Assembly: GCF_020329435.1 (NCBI RefSeq)
Contig: NZ_JAGKJK010000009.1
Location: forward strand, 248,001 to 312,000
Source: Bradyrhizobium hereditatis
Lineage (GTDB): Bacteria > Pseudomonadota > Alphaproteobacteria > Rhizobiales > Xanthobacteraceae
DNA: 64,000 nucleotides
Direction of reading: 5' to 3'
The position numbers and the translations under genes were made by a program. Numbering within the stretch: position 1 is the first letter of the stretch; every line of letters starts with the position of its first letter. This document shows, in pieces, positions 41,753 through 51,806 of this stretch. The notes under the pieces were generated by a model that saw only the letters and a list, made by a program, of their open reading frames with translations, searched no databases and was not told the DNA's origin.

Positions 41753-43516
41753 ATGGACAATCTCTCAGGGTATGTGCGACGGCCGTTTCCATTTGTGCTG
41801 CGCTATCTGCGCCGGCGTCGCGCGGCCCACATCGTCATTGTGTCTGCGGTCGTGGCGGCTGTTGCCTGTTCAGTGGGCACGCAATATGGCGTGAAGAATC
41901 TGGTCGACAGCCTGACGGCCGGTCCCTCGCACGCGGGCAACGTATGGCTGGCATTCGCTTTTCTCATGTCGCTGATCGCAGCCGATAATCTGCTGTGGCG
42001 GGTAGCGAGCTGGATCGCGAGCTTCACCTTCGTTGGTGTCACGGGTGATCTCCGCCGCGACATGTTCCGTCATCTCACGGGACATGCTCCGAGCTACTTC
42101 TCGGACCGGCTGCCGGGCATGCTGACCAGCCGTATCACGGCAACGTCCAACGCCGTCTTCACCGTCGAAAACATGTTCGTCTGGAATGTGTTGCCGCCAT
42201 GCGTTGCGACGGTTTCTGCGATTCTATTGATCGGGACGGTGAGTTTCGCAATGTCCGCAGGCCTGATCGTCATCGCGGCGATCATGCTGATGGCGATGTT
42301 CCATCTCGCGGCGGCGGGCAAGCCGCTGCATGATGACTTCGCCGATAAGGCGGCTGCGGTGGACGGCGAGATGGTCGACGTCATCAGCAATCTGCCGCTG
42401 GTTCGCGCCTTCTGCGGCCTCAGCTACGAACACGACCGCTTCGACGCCACCGTCGAGCGGGAACTCGATGCCCGCGGGCGCAGCCTGCGCTATCTGGAAA
42501 AGCTCCGGCTTCTTCACGCGGTCGTGACCATCGCGCTGACGATAGCGCTGCTCGCATGGGTCATCACGCTCTGGCAGAAGGGCGCAGCGACCACCGGCGA
42601 CGTCGTGCTGGTCTGTACGCTCGGACTTTCGATCCTGAGCGCAACGCGCGACCTTGCGGTGGCGCTGGTCGATGTGACCCAGCACGTTGCGCGTCTGACC
42701 GAGGCGATTGCGACGCTCTTGCTGCCGCACGAACTGAAGGATCATCCAGAGGCCGAGCCGCTGATCCGCAGCGGCGCCGCCGTCGCCTTCAACAACGTCG
42801 CGTTCCACTATCCCGGCGGTGCCCAGGTGTTCGAGAAGTTCACCTTGCGCATTCAGCCGGGACAACGGGTCGGGCTGGTCGGCCATTCCGGCGGCGGAAA
42901 GTCCACCCTGTTCATGCTGCTGCAGCGGTTCTACGACATCCAGCGCGGCAGCATCACGATCGATGGTCAGGACATTTCGCGGGTGACGCAGGAAAGCCTG
43001 CGCGAGGCAATCTCGGTGGTGCCGCAGGACATCTCGCTGTTCCACCGCTCGATCATGGAAAACATCCGCTATGGGCGGCCGAATGCGACCGACGACGAGG
43101 TGCTACGCGCGGCGATTGCGGCGCGCTGCGATTTCATCGAGAATCTGCCCGAGGGTATGGCGACCATGGTCGGCGATCGCGGCATCAAGGTATCAGGGGG
43201 ACAGCGGCAGCGGATCGCCATCGCGCGTGCCTTCCTCAAAGACGCACCTATCCTGTTGCTGGACGAGGCGACCGCCTCGCTCGACAGCGAATCCGAGGAG
43301 GCGATCCGCGAGGCATTGTCCCGCCTGATGCGCGGGCGTACCGTAATTGCCATCGCCCATCGTCTCGCCACGTTGCGCAATTTCGACCGCGTGGTAGTGC
43401 TGCAGGGCGGACGGATCATTGAGGACGGACCGCCGGATATTCTGGTGCAGGGAAGGGGCCCTTACCGCGAGTTGGTTGCGCGCGAACTGGGCCGGCTCGC
43501 CAGCCATGCGGCCTGA
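41753..43516 (+). CDS. ABC transporter, fused permease and ATPase (exporter)
   Basis: A 587-residue half-transporter of the MsbA/lipid or glycan exporter type. The membrane domain (about 20-310) has five or six helices. The ATPase domain has Walker A GHSGGGKS, the Q-loop VVPQDISLF, the signature VSGGQRQR and Walker B ILLLDEATASLDS. ATG 41753 follows CGGGAACTC. It is a homodimer by expectation. Downstream lies the debranching-like enzyme; upstream and divergent is a glycosyltransferase, suggesting export of a glycan or glycolipid. Confidence 0.92.
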   Translation: MDNLSGYVRRPFPFVLRYLRRRRAAHIVIVSAVVAAVACSVGTQYGVKNLVDSLTAGPSHAGNVWLAFAFLMSLIAADNLLWRVASWIASFTFVGVTGDLRRDMFRHLTGHAPSYFSDRLPGMLTSRITATSNAVFTVENMFVWNVLPPCVATVSAILLIGTVSFAMSAGLIVIAAIMLMAMFHLAAAGKPLHDDFADKAAAVDGEMVDVISNLPLVRAFCGLSYEHDRFDATVERELDARGRSLRYLEKLRLLHAVVTIALTIALLAWVITLWQKGAATTGDVVLVCTLGLSILSATRDLAVALVDVTQHVARLTEAIATLLLPHELKDHPEAEPLIRSGAAVAFNNVAFHYPGGAQVFEKFTLRIQPGQRVGLVGHSGGGKSTLFMLLQRFYDIQRGSITIDGQDISRVTQESLREAISVVPQDISLFHRSIMENIRYGRPNATDDEVLRAAIAARCDFIENLPEGMATMVGDRGIKVSGGQRQRIAIARAFLKDAPILLLDEATASLDSESEEAIREALSRLMRGRTVIAIAHRLATLRNFDRVVVLQGGRIIEDGPPDILVQGRGPYRELVARELGRLASHAA

Positions 43517-43583
43517 TCTGCGACAGTAGCGTTTGCGTCCCAATGCGTGCATCACAGCGCTAAGGAAATCGCTTGAGGTCCAA

Positions 43584-45785
43584 ATGACAGCCGAAGTCAG
43601 CCAACTCATCACCATCGAGGCGGCCGATCACGTCGTCGGGGAATCGCCGTTCTACATCCCGATGACGGGCCCGGCGACGCGGCAGCGTCGTTCGCTCAAG
43701 CATGACGATACCTTCATTGTCTTGGATAGCCATGGCGACATCGGCGCTTCGGCCGGCGGCCCCGATGGCCTGTTCAATTCCGACACGCGCTATCTTGCCC
43801 GGCTCGAAATGGTGCTCGATGAGGTCCAGCCGCTGTTGCTCGGCTCCAACCTGCGTGACGACAATTCAGCGCTGACGGTCGACCTCACCAATTCCGATGT
43901 GTACCGCAACGGCAGACTGGTGCTGCAGAAGGATACGCTGCACATCGTGCGCTCGATTTTCCTGTGGCGCGGCACGGCGTATCAGCGCATCGCCTTGCAG
44001 AATCACGGCGACGGGCCGGCAAGCTTCGACCTGACGCTTCTGTTCGACAATGATTTTGCCGATTTGTTCGAGGTGCGCGGCGAGCGCCGGCCTCGCCGCG
44101 GAACCGGCTCGAGCCGCTTGCTCGGTCCCGCCGATGTCGTGCTGGAATATAGCGGGCTCGATGGTCAGGTCCGCATCACCGCACTGCATTTCGAGCCGCG
44201 GCCGACGCGGCTCTCTGTCAATTCGGCAACCTATCATTTCGAGCTGGCGCCGAAGGAAGTGGTCGCGCTGGTCGTCGCGGTGTCCTGCAACAAGCCGATC
44301 ATGCAGAAGCCGGTGCCGTTCTTCCGCGGCCTCTTGGCGCACCGTCGCGAGATGCGGAGCTCGACGCGCGGCTCGGCCAGCATCGAGACGTCGAACGACA
44401 TCTTCAACGAGGTACTGTGCCAGGCGATGGGCGACCTCAACATGCTCATGACGGAGACGCCGCAGGGGCGATACCCCTACGCCGGCATCCCGTGGTATTC
44501 GACCACGTTCGGCCGCGACGGATTGATCACCGCGCTGCAAATGCTGTGGGTCGATCCGCGCATTGCCCAGGGCGTGCTGCGGCGGCTCGCGTTCTTCCAG
44601 GCCAAGACCACCGATCCGCTCGCCGACGCCGAGCCCGGCAAGATCCTGCACGAGATGCGCGGCGGCGAGATGGCGGCGCTGCGCGAAGTGCCGTTCGCCC
44701 AATATTACGGCAGCGTCGATTCGACCTCGCTGTTCGTTCTGCTGGCCGGTCTCTATGTCGAGCGCACCGGCGACGAGGCCACGCTGGCCGAGCTGTGGCC
44801 TTCGATCGAAGCGGCGTTGCAATGGATCGACGGCCCCGGTGATCCCGACAAGGACGGCTTCGTCGAATATCAGCGCGCAACCGAGCAGGGGCTTGCCAAC
44901 CAGGGCTGGAAGGATTCCCACGACGCGATCTTCCATGCCGATGGACAGCTTGCCGAAGGCTATATCGCGCTGGCCGAGGTTCAGGGATATGTCTTCGCCG
45001 GCAAGCGGCTGGCGGCGCGCTGCGCCCGGCGACTGGGATTGATTGATCAGGCCGCGAGGCTTGAATCCGAAGCCCTGCTGCTTGCCGAGCGCTTCGAGGA
45101 GGCGTTCTGGTGCGAGGAGCTCGGCACCTACGCGCTCGCGCTCGATGGTGCCAAGCGGCAGTGCAAGGTGCGAAGCTCGAATGCCGGCCAGCTTCTCTTC
45201 ACCGGTATGATTCGAACCGATCGCGCGCGGCTGGTCGCAGCCGATCTGATGAGCCAGAAATTCTTTTCGGGGTGGGGCATCCGCACGATCGCGCGCGGCG
45301 AAGCCCGTTACAACCCGATGTCCTATCACGACGGATCGATCTGGCCGCACGATAATGCGCTGATCGCGCTTGGCTTCGCGCGCTACGGCCTGAAGCACTC
45401 GGTGGCGCACCTGTTCAAGGCCCTGTTCGATGCTGCAAGCTACATGGACCTGCGGCGGCTGCCCGAACTGTTCTGCGGCTTCCAGCGCGAAAGGCGGCGC
45501 GGACCGGTGCTCTATCCTGTCGCTTGCGCGCCCCAGGCCTGGGCCAGCGCAACGCCCTTCACGCTGCTGGAAGCAGCACTTGGTCTAGAATTCGACGCGG
45601 CACGCGGCGAGATCCGCCTTCGCAATCCTCGCTTGCCGGAATTCCTCAGCGAGGTAGTGTTGCGCGACCTGCAGCTTGGGCCTTCCAGCGTCGACTTGAG
45701 GGTTCGCCGTCACGGCGATGAAGTGTCGCTCGAGGTGGTGCGAACGCGCGGCCAGATTCAGGTGTCGATCGTATTGACGCATTAG
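43584..45785 (+). CDS. Amylo-alpha-1,6-glucosidase-like (glycogen debranching) protein
   Basis: A 733-residue protein with the N-terminal GDE_N_bis domain (about 40-235: LDSHGDIGASAGGPDGLF, FNSDTRYLARLEM) and a C-terminal (alpha/alpha)6 glycosidase domain (about 285-720: YAGIPWYSTTFGRDGLIT, NQGWKDSHDAIFHADG, SYHDGSIWPHDNALIA). It has no signal peptide. Such proteins are common in Bradyrhizobium and are thought to act on alpha-glucans or sucrose-like sugars. ATG 43584 follows GAGGTCC. It lies 67 bases after the ABC exporter. Confidence 0.9.
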   Translation: MTAEVSQLITIEAADHVVGESPFYIPMTGPATRQRRSLKHDDTFIVLDSHGDIGASAGGPDGLFNSDTRYLARLEMVLDEVQPLLLGSNLRDDNSALTVDLTNSDVYRNGRLVLQKDTLHIVRSIFLWRGTAYQRIALQNHGDGPASFDLTLLFDNDFADLFEVRGERRPRRGTGSSRLLGPADVVLEYSGLDGQVRITALHFEPRPTRLSVNSATYHFELAPKEVVALVVAVSCNKPIMQKPVPFFRGLLAHRREMRSSTRGSASIETSNDIFNEVLCQAMGDLNMLMTETPQGRYPYAGIPWYSTTFGRDGLITALQMLWVDPRIAQGVLRRLAFFQAKTTDPLADAEPGKILHEMRGGEMAALREVPFAQYYGSVDSTSLFVLLAGLYVERTGDEATLAELWPSIEAALQWIDGPGDPDKDGFVEYQRATEQGLANQGWKDSHDAIFHADGQLAEGYIALAEVQGYVFAGKRLAARCARRLGLIDQAARLESEALLLAERFEEAFWCEELGTYALALDGAKRQCKVRSSNAGQLLFTGMIRTDRARLVAADLMSQKFFSGWGIRTIARGEARYNPMSYHDGSIWPHDNALIALGFARYGLKHSVAHLFKALFDAASYMDLRRLPELFCGFQRERRRGPVLYPVACAPQAWASATPFTLLEAALGLEFDAARGEIRLRNPRLPEFLSEVVLRDLQLGPSSVDLRVRRHGDEVSLEVVRTRGQIQVSIVLTH

Positions 45786-45827
45786 GAGTCGTGCGTGGCT
45801 CTCGCGTCCAAATTTAAGGAGGGCCGC

Positions 45828-46313
45828 ATGCGCGCCCGGTTTCTCACCTTGTTTCTAACCGCCGCGCTTGCCGGCGGCCCGGCGGCTTCAGCGGCGGAAG
45901 ACACCGGCGCGACGCAAGGTAGCCGCACCGCGCCGCAGGATGCCGCAAAGGAGCCTCCGCCTCCGCCCTCGGTCACGGTCATCGGCGCCAGGGATGCTCA
46001 CGGCATCCTGGGCCGCGAGGTCCGCAGCGCGGCGAACGAGGACATGGGGCGCGTCGTCGATGTGATCGTCGATCGTGAGGGCACCGTCCGTGCCGCGGTG
46101 ATCGACTTCGGCGGCTTTCTCGGCGTCGGCAGCCGCAAGATCGTCGTCGACTGGAGCGCGCTGCGCTTCGGCCGCGTGGCCAACAAGCGCGACAGCATCA
46201 CGCTCGAATTAACCAAGGCTCAGGTGGCCGCGGCGCCTGAATACAAGGAGGACGCGCCGGTGATCGTTCTCGGTGCGGCCGGCCGCTTGCAGCCGTGGGA
46301 TTTCGATCACTAG
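45828..46313 (+). CDS. Secreted PRC-barrel domain protein
   Basis: A 161-residue protein with a signal peptide ending near AASA. A Pro-rich stretch (EPPPPPSVTV) leads to a PRC-barrel domain (about 60-150): LGREVRSAANEDMGRVVDVI, AVIDFGGFLGVGSRKIVVDW. AAGGAGGG precedes ATG 45828. It follows the debranching-like gene by 42 bases. PRC barrels act as small interaction modules; the periplasmic role is unknown. Confidence 0.85.
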   Translation: MRARFLTLFLTAALAGGPAASAAEDTGATQGSRTAPQDAAKEPPPPPSVTVIGARDAHGILGREVRSAANEDMGRVVDVIVDREGTVRAAVIDFGGFLGVGSRKIVVDWSALRFGRVANKRDSITLELTKAQVAAAPEYKEDAPVIVLGAAGRLQPWDFDH

Positions 46314-46455
46314 CTGGATCCGAAAGGTGGGCACCGGTTTTCCGAGAAAGATCATGCTCGAATAAAGGAGAAGCAGCCTGGTCGCGCGCTCGTCCCAATC
46401 GTTCGACCGGATTGACGACGATCGCCGTGGGCGATCCGCCGGTGGAGGTGATGTT

Positions 46456-47706
46456 GTGCCGCTGCCGCCCACGGCGGGCACAAGGCCGAAGCCGTCGCGC
46501 GAAAGCCAGCGTGGTCTCGACTGGTTCATCTTCTTTCTCGCCGACGTGCAGACCGGCTTCGGCCCGTTCATTGCGGTCTATCTGACGACGCAGAAATGGA
46601 CGCAGGTCGAGATCGGCTTTGTGCTGTCGATCGGCGGCATCATCGGCCTGCTCGGGCAGATGCCGGGCGGCGCGATCGTCGATGCCGCGCGCTCGGAGCG
46701 GCTGGTGGCGGGGCTGGCCGTTGCCACCATCGGCTGCTGCGCGTTGGCTTATGCATTGTGGCCGATCTTTCCGGTGGTGACGGCGGCGGCGACGCTGCAT
46801 GCGCTGGCGAGCTGCGTGCTGGGGCCAGCGATTGCGGCGATCAGCCTGGGCCTGGTCGGACCATACGCGATCGGGGAGCGGCTCGGGCGCAATGCCCGAT
46901 TCGCATCGCTCGGCAACGGCTCGGCGGCGGCGCTTATGGGTGCCGTTGGTTACCTGTTGTCGAACCAGTCAGTATTTATCGTGACCTTTCTTCTGGCAAT
47001 CCCCACATTGCTGGCGCTTTCCCGGATTCGCGCGCAGGAAATCGACGTTGCGCAATCGCACGGCGCCATCGTGCGCGAGGTTCCTGACAAGGAAGCTACG
47101 AGCGTTTTCCATCTTCTAAGGCAGCGGCCACTCCTGATCTTCGCCGGCGGCGTACTGCTGTTTCAACTCGCCAATGCCGCGATGCTGCCGCTGATGGCGG
47201 GCGTGGTCACGACCCGGTCGAGCCAGTGGGCGCCGGTGCTGATCGCGGCCTGTATCATCGTGCCGCAAGCCATTGTGGCCTTGACCTCGCCCTCGGTCGG
47301 CCGCAAGGCGCAGGCCTGGGGCCGACGGCCGCTGCTGCTGCTGGCGTTCGGCGCATTGGCGATCCGCGGCCTTTTGTTTGCGGTGGTCAGGGATCCCTAT
47401 CTCCTGGTCGTCGTGCAGGTGTTCGACGGCATTACCGCGGCCGTGCTCAGCGTGATGGTGCCGCTGATCGTGGCCGACGTCGCCTTCGGAAGCGGCCACT
47501 TCAATCTGGCGCAAGGCGTCGTCGGCACGGCGACCGGCATCGGTGCGTCGCTCAGCCCGGTGCTGGCGGGCTATGTCAGCGACACCTTCGGCAGCAGCGT
47601 CGCTTTCGTCGGGCTGGCCGGGGTCGCATCTCTCGGCTTGACGGTGATCTGGCTGTTCATGCCGGAGACGAGGCGGATCGAGGATCAAGCGCGAGACGCG
47701 CGGTGA
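46456..47706 (+). CDS. MFS transporter
   Basis: A 416-residue inner-membrane transporter with 12 predicted helices. It begins at GTG 46456 with GGAGGTGATGTT upstream. The early FFLADVQTGFGPFIAVYL and IGGIIGLLGQMPGGAIVDAA are typical of a Bradyrhizobium MFS subgroup. Motif GRKAQAWGRRPLLL lies between helices 8 and 9. Its 3' end overlaps the convergent MFS gene by 50 bases. Substrate is unknown. Confidence 0.85.
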   Translation: MPLPPTAGTRPKPSRESQRGLDWFIFFLADVQTGFGPFIAVYLTTQKWTQVEIGFVLSIGGIIGLLGQMPGGAIVDAARSERLVAGLAVATIGCCALAYALWPIFPVVTAAATLHALASCVLGPAIAAISLGLVGPYAIGERLGRNARFASLGNGSAAALMGAVGYLLSNQSVFIVTFLLAIPTLLALSRIRAQEIDVAQSHGAIVREVPDKEATSVFHLLRQRPLLIFAGGVLLFQLANAAMLPLMAGVVTTRSSQWAPVLIAACIIVPQAIVALTSPSVGRKAQAWGRRPLLLLAFGALAIRGLLFAVVRDPYLLVVVQVFDGITAAVLSVMVPLIVADVAFGSGHFNLAQGVVGTATGIGASLSPVLAGYVSDTFGSSVAFVGLAGVASLGLTVIWLFMPETRRIEDQARDAR

Positions 47707-48886
47707 GTAGCGCCGCGACGGAAAGCGCTGCGCCAACGCCCGCAACGCAGGCGGTCCATCCGAAGCGATCGAACAACTGGCCGAGCACAGCGCTGCCGGC
47801 AAGCCCGCCGAGGAAATAGCAGGCGAGGTAGATTCCGCTGGCGATGCCGCGGTTGTCGCTGGCGGCCTGTCCGACAAAGCCGGTGGCGCAGGCCTGTGCG
47901 AAGAAGGTGCCGATGCCGACCAGCACCATTCCGGCCAGCACCTCGGCGAGACGAGAAGACAGCATTAGCGGCAGGCCCAGGGCGGCGAGCGATAGCGCGC
48001 CCCAGATTGCCGGCCGCGTGCCGAAGCGTGCCACGGCCCGGCCGGCAAATAGCGTGGTGACCACGGAAGGTGCGAAAACAAAATAGACGAAGCCGAGCTC
48101 CATCCGCCCGAGCGAGAGCGGCGGGCGCACCAGCACGAAATTGACGAACGTGAAGGTACCGATGAAGGCGAACAGGATGCAGAAGCCGATGGCGAAGGCT
48201 GACCGCAGCGCCGGGTTGCGCCAATGCCCGACGGTCGCTACGAGCGGTGTTTGCGCCTCGGGCATAGCATGCATCGGCTTGGCCCGGTGGACGGTGAAAT
48301 ACACCAGCACGGCGCCGGCGAGATTGAGCAGCGCAAAGAAATAGAAGTTCGAAGCCAGCCCGAACGTGTCGACCACCGCAGCCGAGACCAGGCGGCCGAT
48401 CAGATTGCTCGCAACGTTGCCGGTGATATAGGCCGCGAATGCGCTGCCTGCATCCATCTGGCTGCACTGTTCGCCGAGATAGGCCAGCGTCAACGCAAAC
48501 GCCGACGCCATGCAGAGGCCCTGCGCAATGCGAAGCAGCGTGAATGCCGTGAGATCCGGCGCGATCGCCAGCAAGGTGGTGGGAATCGCCAGCAGGATCA
48601 GGCTGACGAGAATGCCGAGCCTGCGATCGATGTGCGGGCTCAGAAAACCGACGATGAGGCCGGCGATCGCCATGCCGATGGTGCAGGCATTGACCGCGAA
48701 CCCTATGGCGGCCGGGGTAACGTTGTAATGCCGGGTCAGCGAAGGAAGGATCGCCTGCGTCGCGAAAAGATCGACCACCGTCAGGAACGCCGTGAGGCCG
48801 ATGACGAGGGATCGCAGCACGACGCCCGGCGAGTGACCCTGCATATCCGTCGCTTCGGATTTCGTCGGCGCGGAGATGTCGGTCAT
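47657..48886 (-). CDS. MFS transporter
   Basis: A 409-residue transporter with 12 predicted helices, of the YnfM/arabinose-efflux-like class (SLVIGLTAFLTVVDLFATQAI near the N terminus). The motif GFLSPHIDRRLGI lies after helix 2. GGGAGAAGCGTC precedes ATG 48886. It converges on and overlaps the preceding MFS gene. The export substrate cannot be deduced. Confidence 0.87.
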   Translation of the reverse strand: MTDISAPTKSEATDMQGHSPGVVLRSLVIGLTAFLTVVDLFATQAILPSLTRHYNVTPAAIGFAVNACTIGMAIAGLIVGFLSPHIDRRLGILVSLILLAIPTTLLAIAPDLTAFTLLRIAQGLCMASAFALTLAYLGEQCSQMDAGSAFAAYITGNVASNLIGRLVSAAVVDTFGLASNFYFFALLNLAGAVLVYFTVHRAKPMHAMPEAQTPLVATVGHWRNPALRSAFAIGFCILFAFIGTFTFVNFVLVRPPLSLGRMELGFVYFVFAPSVVTTLFAGRAVARFGTRPAIWGALSLAALGLPLMLSSRLAEVLAGMVLVGIGTFFAQACATGFVGQAASDNRGIASGIYLACYFLGGLAGSAVLGQLFDRFGWTACVAGVGAALSVAALLTARLALDPRSASSPA

Positions 48887-49007
48887 GACGCTTCTCCCTG
48901 TCATCCCGGAGAAAGAAGGATGTGACGCCTGGGCGTGTGGGGCGACACGGGGACTCCCAGGTCGTCACATCCGGCAACGAGACGTCGGTGGCGCTCGTCA
49001 CAGCTCC

Positions 49008-49499
49008 TTACATGTTGTGATCGTGTGGATCCTTACGAACATCGCCGACATAGAGAATGACGGTCTCCTTGCCGAGATTCTTCCACCAGTGCGAGGTGCC
49101 GGCGACTTCCGGCCTGATCTCGCCGGCCTTGTGCACGATCGGCTCCGAACAGTTGCTGGCATATTCGACAATCTCGCCTTGCTGGACGTAGATCAGTGCG
49201 GGACGATCGTCATGGCTGTGCCAGGGCACGATGCCGCCGGGCTCGATCGTCAGCTTGCGGAAGCGCAGCTCGCGCTCCCTGATGTTTGCCGGCTGTTTTT
49301 CGAGGTTGATCGAGCCGAGGGTGACGTCGGTGACGCCGACCGCCTTGTGGTCGACCATCGGGCGGACATTCGGCTGCATCTTCCCGGCCGGGCATTCGCC
49401 GGCTACGGCGCCAGTGCTTGTCGCAAGCGAGCCTGCGGCAAGCGCGGCTAGCGCGAGGCCGTGCCGGATGGTGCGCGACGTAACGATGGATTTGGACAT
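49008..49499 (-). CDS. Secreted cupin-domain protein
   Basis: A 163-residue periplasmic protein with signal peptide ending around AVAG. The cupin barrel (about 75-155) has the metal-binding pattern WHSHDDRPALIYVQQGE and HKAGEIRPEVAGTSHWWKN, so a bound metal is likely. It is alone between an MFS gene and a flavin oxidoreductase gene, both minus strand. Enzymatic role is unknown. Confidence 0.85.
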   Translation of the reverse strand: MSKSIVTSRTIRHGLALAALAAGSLATSTGAVAGECPAGKMQPNVRPMVDHKAVGVTDVTLGSINLEKQPANIRERELRFRKLTIEPGGIVPWHSHDDRPALIYVQQGEIVEYASNCSEPIVHKAGEIRPEVAGTSHWWKNLGKETVILYVGDVRKDPHDHNM

Positions 49500-49631
49500 G
49501 ACGTGGTCTCCTCTGTTGCTGTCTGTCTCGGCCCCGATTTGCTTGGCCGGCTACATCGCCACCATCATCGAAATCGTGCACGAGAGGAAATGCCGGCTAG
49601 CTCTTGAATCGATAGCGTCGCGCTATGCGAG

Positions 49632-50993
49632 CTAGCCGTGGCCGAGCATGTGCTTGAGGTCGGAGGAGAATGTCGGATAGGCGTAGACATTGCCGCGGAT
49701 CTGGCTTGCGGTAATGCCAAACCGCATCGCAAGTCCGAAGATGTTGATCAACTCCTGCCCGGAGTGCCCGACGAAATGAGCGCCAAGAATGCGATCGGTC
49801 GATTGCTCCACGATCACCTTCGACCACGCCACGGTTTCGGCATAGGTCTTCGACGTGAACCAACCGAGCATGTCGTTGGTGTGAACGCTGACGGAAAGTC
49901 CCTTTTGCCGGGCAGCGGCTTCCGTCAGACCGACCGAAGCGAGCGGCGGCACGGTGTAGACGGATGTCGCCATGCTGGCATAGTCGGGACCATGTTTTGG
50001 GCCTTCGACAATGTTGCGGCCGACGATGTCGCCCTCATAGGTCGCGATCGGTGATAGTTGCGGCGAACTCGGCACTGCGTCGCCGCAGACGTAGACGTTC
50101 GGATTGGAATCCGATCGCAGGTGCCGATCGATCGCGATGCGGCCATTGCTGTGCTCGACCTGGCCCGCGGCGAGATCAAGCGTATCGACATTGGCAACGC
50201 GGCCGGCGCCGTTGACGACACGGTCGGCCTCAGCCGTCTGTTCGGCGTCGTGGTGATCGAAGACGACGCGCAGGCGGCTGTTCGTCCGCTCAATGCGTTT
50301 GACGTTGACCGCGGTCCGGACCCGGATGCCAATGCGTTCGCTCTCAACCTGCAGGCTCGCGACGGCGTCGGCATCCATCGCGGGCAGCAGTTGCGGCAGG
50401 GCTTCGAGGATCAAGACCTCAGCGCCGGCGCGGGCGTAGACATGACCGAATTCCAGCGCGATCACGCCTCCGCCAACGAAGATCACGGACCGCGGCAGTT
50501 CGCGTTCGCTCAGCATTTCGTCCGAAGTGATCATGAACTCGGCCCCGGGAATCGGCAGCGGCCGCGGCTTGGACCCGGTCGCAATCACGATATGTCCGGC
50601 GTGGAGCTCGCGATCGCCCGCACGGATGGTGTCGGGGCCGATGAATGCGCCATGGCCCTTGATGATTTCGACCTGGCGCTTGGCCATCGCGCGGGCGAGG
50701 GCGGCGGGGATATCCTTGATCATGTCCTTCTCGCGGCCGATCAACGCGGCCCAGTCGAGCTTCGGCTTGCCGATGGCGATGCGATGGATCGATGCGCGTT
50801 CGATCTCGTGCAGCGCGTGACCCGCGGCGACCAAGATCTTCTTCGGCGTGCACCCGCGGTTCGGGCAGGTGCCGCCGAGAAGATCCGCCTCGATCATCGC
50901 GACCGACATTCCGGCGCGCCGCACGGGTCCTGTCACGCCGATACCCGCGTTGCCGCCGCCTAAAATGACCACATCAAATTTCTCAGGTGCCAT
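49632..50993 (-). CDS. FAD-dependent disulfide-type oxidoreductase with altered C terminus
   Basis: A 453-residue protein of the glutathione/mercuric reductase family. It has the FAD motif GGGNAG (12-17), redox cysteines C43 and C48 (GGTCPNRGC), the second Rossmann motif GGGVIALE and the FAD-binding VYVCGDAV. In disulfide reductases the partner subunit supplies a His-Glu pair in HPT...E near the C terminus. Here that segment reads YAYPTFSSDLKHML, with Tyr and Asp instead. The reaction may therefore differ from classical thiol reduction. Confidence 0.9.
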   Translation of the reverse strand: MAPEKFDVVILGGGNAGIGVTGPVRRAGMSVAMIEADLLGGTCPNRGCTPKKILVAAGHALHEIERASIHRIAIGKPKLDWAALIGREKDMIKDIPAALARAMAKRQVEIIKGHGAFIGPDTIRAGDRELHAGHIVIATGSKPRPLPIPGAEFMITSDEMLSERELPRSVIFVGGGVIALEFGHVYARAGAEVLILEALPQLLPAMDADAVASLQVESERIGIRVRTAVNVKRIERTNSRLRVVFDHHDAEQTAEADRVVNGAGRVANVDTLDLAAGQVEHSNGRIAIDRHLRSDSNPNVYVCGDAVPSSPQLSPIATYEGDIVGRNIVEGPKHGPDYASMATSVYTVPPLASVGLTEAAARQKGLSVSVHTNDMLGWFTSKTYAETVAWSKVIVEQSTDRILGAHFVGHSGQELINIFGLAMRFGITASQIRGNVYAYPTFSSDLKHMLGHG

Positions 50994-51072
50994 CGAACCA
51001 ACCCCTCTATTCGCCTGTGCGATCAGGCCGGGCGTGAGGCGGCCTGATGACGTCAGGTGCTTCGGCTGCGCG

Positions 51073-51564
51073 TTACCTCTTCGTGATGGTCGAACTGATC
51101 GAACTCACCACCTTTGTGGCTATTTCGAATTGCGCGCCACGATCCCTGATGTTGTGACGTCTGGCGATCCATCCGAAATCGGTCCAGATAGCCCAGACCT
51201 CGCCATTGTCGTCCTGCGTGAGCAGCAGCCGGACCGGCCAGTCGAGCCCGGCATTCGGGTTCGAGGTGATGAACTGCGTCCCGAGCGGTGGATTGCCGAA
51301 TACCAGCAGCGTCGAGGGACGCAGCTTGATGCCGGCGTCGGCCGCAAGCTTGGCCTGGTCGATCTCCATGAAGAACTTGATGCCCTTCGCGGCGATGTCG
51401 GCCTTGATGCGGGTGATGGCCTCTGCCATCGGCACCGCGCTCTTGACGCGGACGATGCCGTCGTCGCCGTCGGCGCGTGCGGCGGAGACGGCGGAAAGGA
51501 TCAGCAAGGCCAGCAGCAGCGAGGCGCCGAAATTCGCAAGGCGGTTCGTCGAATGACCTGTCAT
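51073..51564 (-). CDS. Secreted DUF302 domain protein
   Basis: A 163-residue protein with a signal peptide (about 1-30). The DUF302 region (about 35-130) has SAVPMAEAITRIKADIAAKG, EIDQAKLAADAG, and LVFGNPPLGTQ. AGGAGATTTCCG precedes ATG 51564. Family members are small periplasmic or cytosolic proteins without a proven function, often near redox genes, as here beside an FAD oxidoreductase. Confidence 0.88.
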   Translation of the reverse strand: MTGHSTNRLANFGASLLLALLILSAVSAARADGDDGIVRVKSAVPMAEAITRIKADIAAKGIKFFMEIDQAKLAADAGIKLRPSTLLVFGNPPLGTQFITSNPNAGLDWPVRLLLTQDDNGEVWAIWTDFGWIARRHNIRDRGAQFEIATKVVSSISSTITKR

Positions 51565-51806
51565 CGGAAATCTCCTGTCGATGGGTGCATGCCTCCGCAT
51601 GCCTTCGAGGACAGGATGAAGGTCCGGCCGGCCAAGATGAAATGCGGATTCGCTCTGAAGTCGATAGCAGCGGGCTATCGGCGCCTCTCAATACGTCGCA
51701 GCTATCGAACCGATTGTGCATCGGCATTTCTCATTCGGCTCGCGCGACCCTCTGATAGGGCAGCGTCCGGTTGGCGGGCGTCACCATCCACATAAAGGAA
51801 TTCCCC

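Noticed and set aside
43866..45410. Minus-strand 514-codon frame opposite the debranching-like gene
   Set aside because: Shadow frame; the plus-strand protein is conserved along its whole length.
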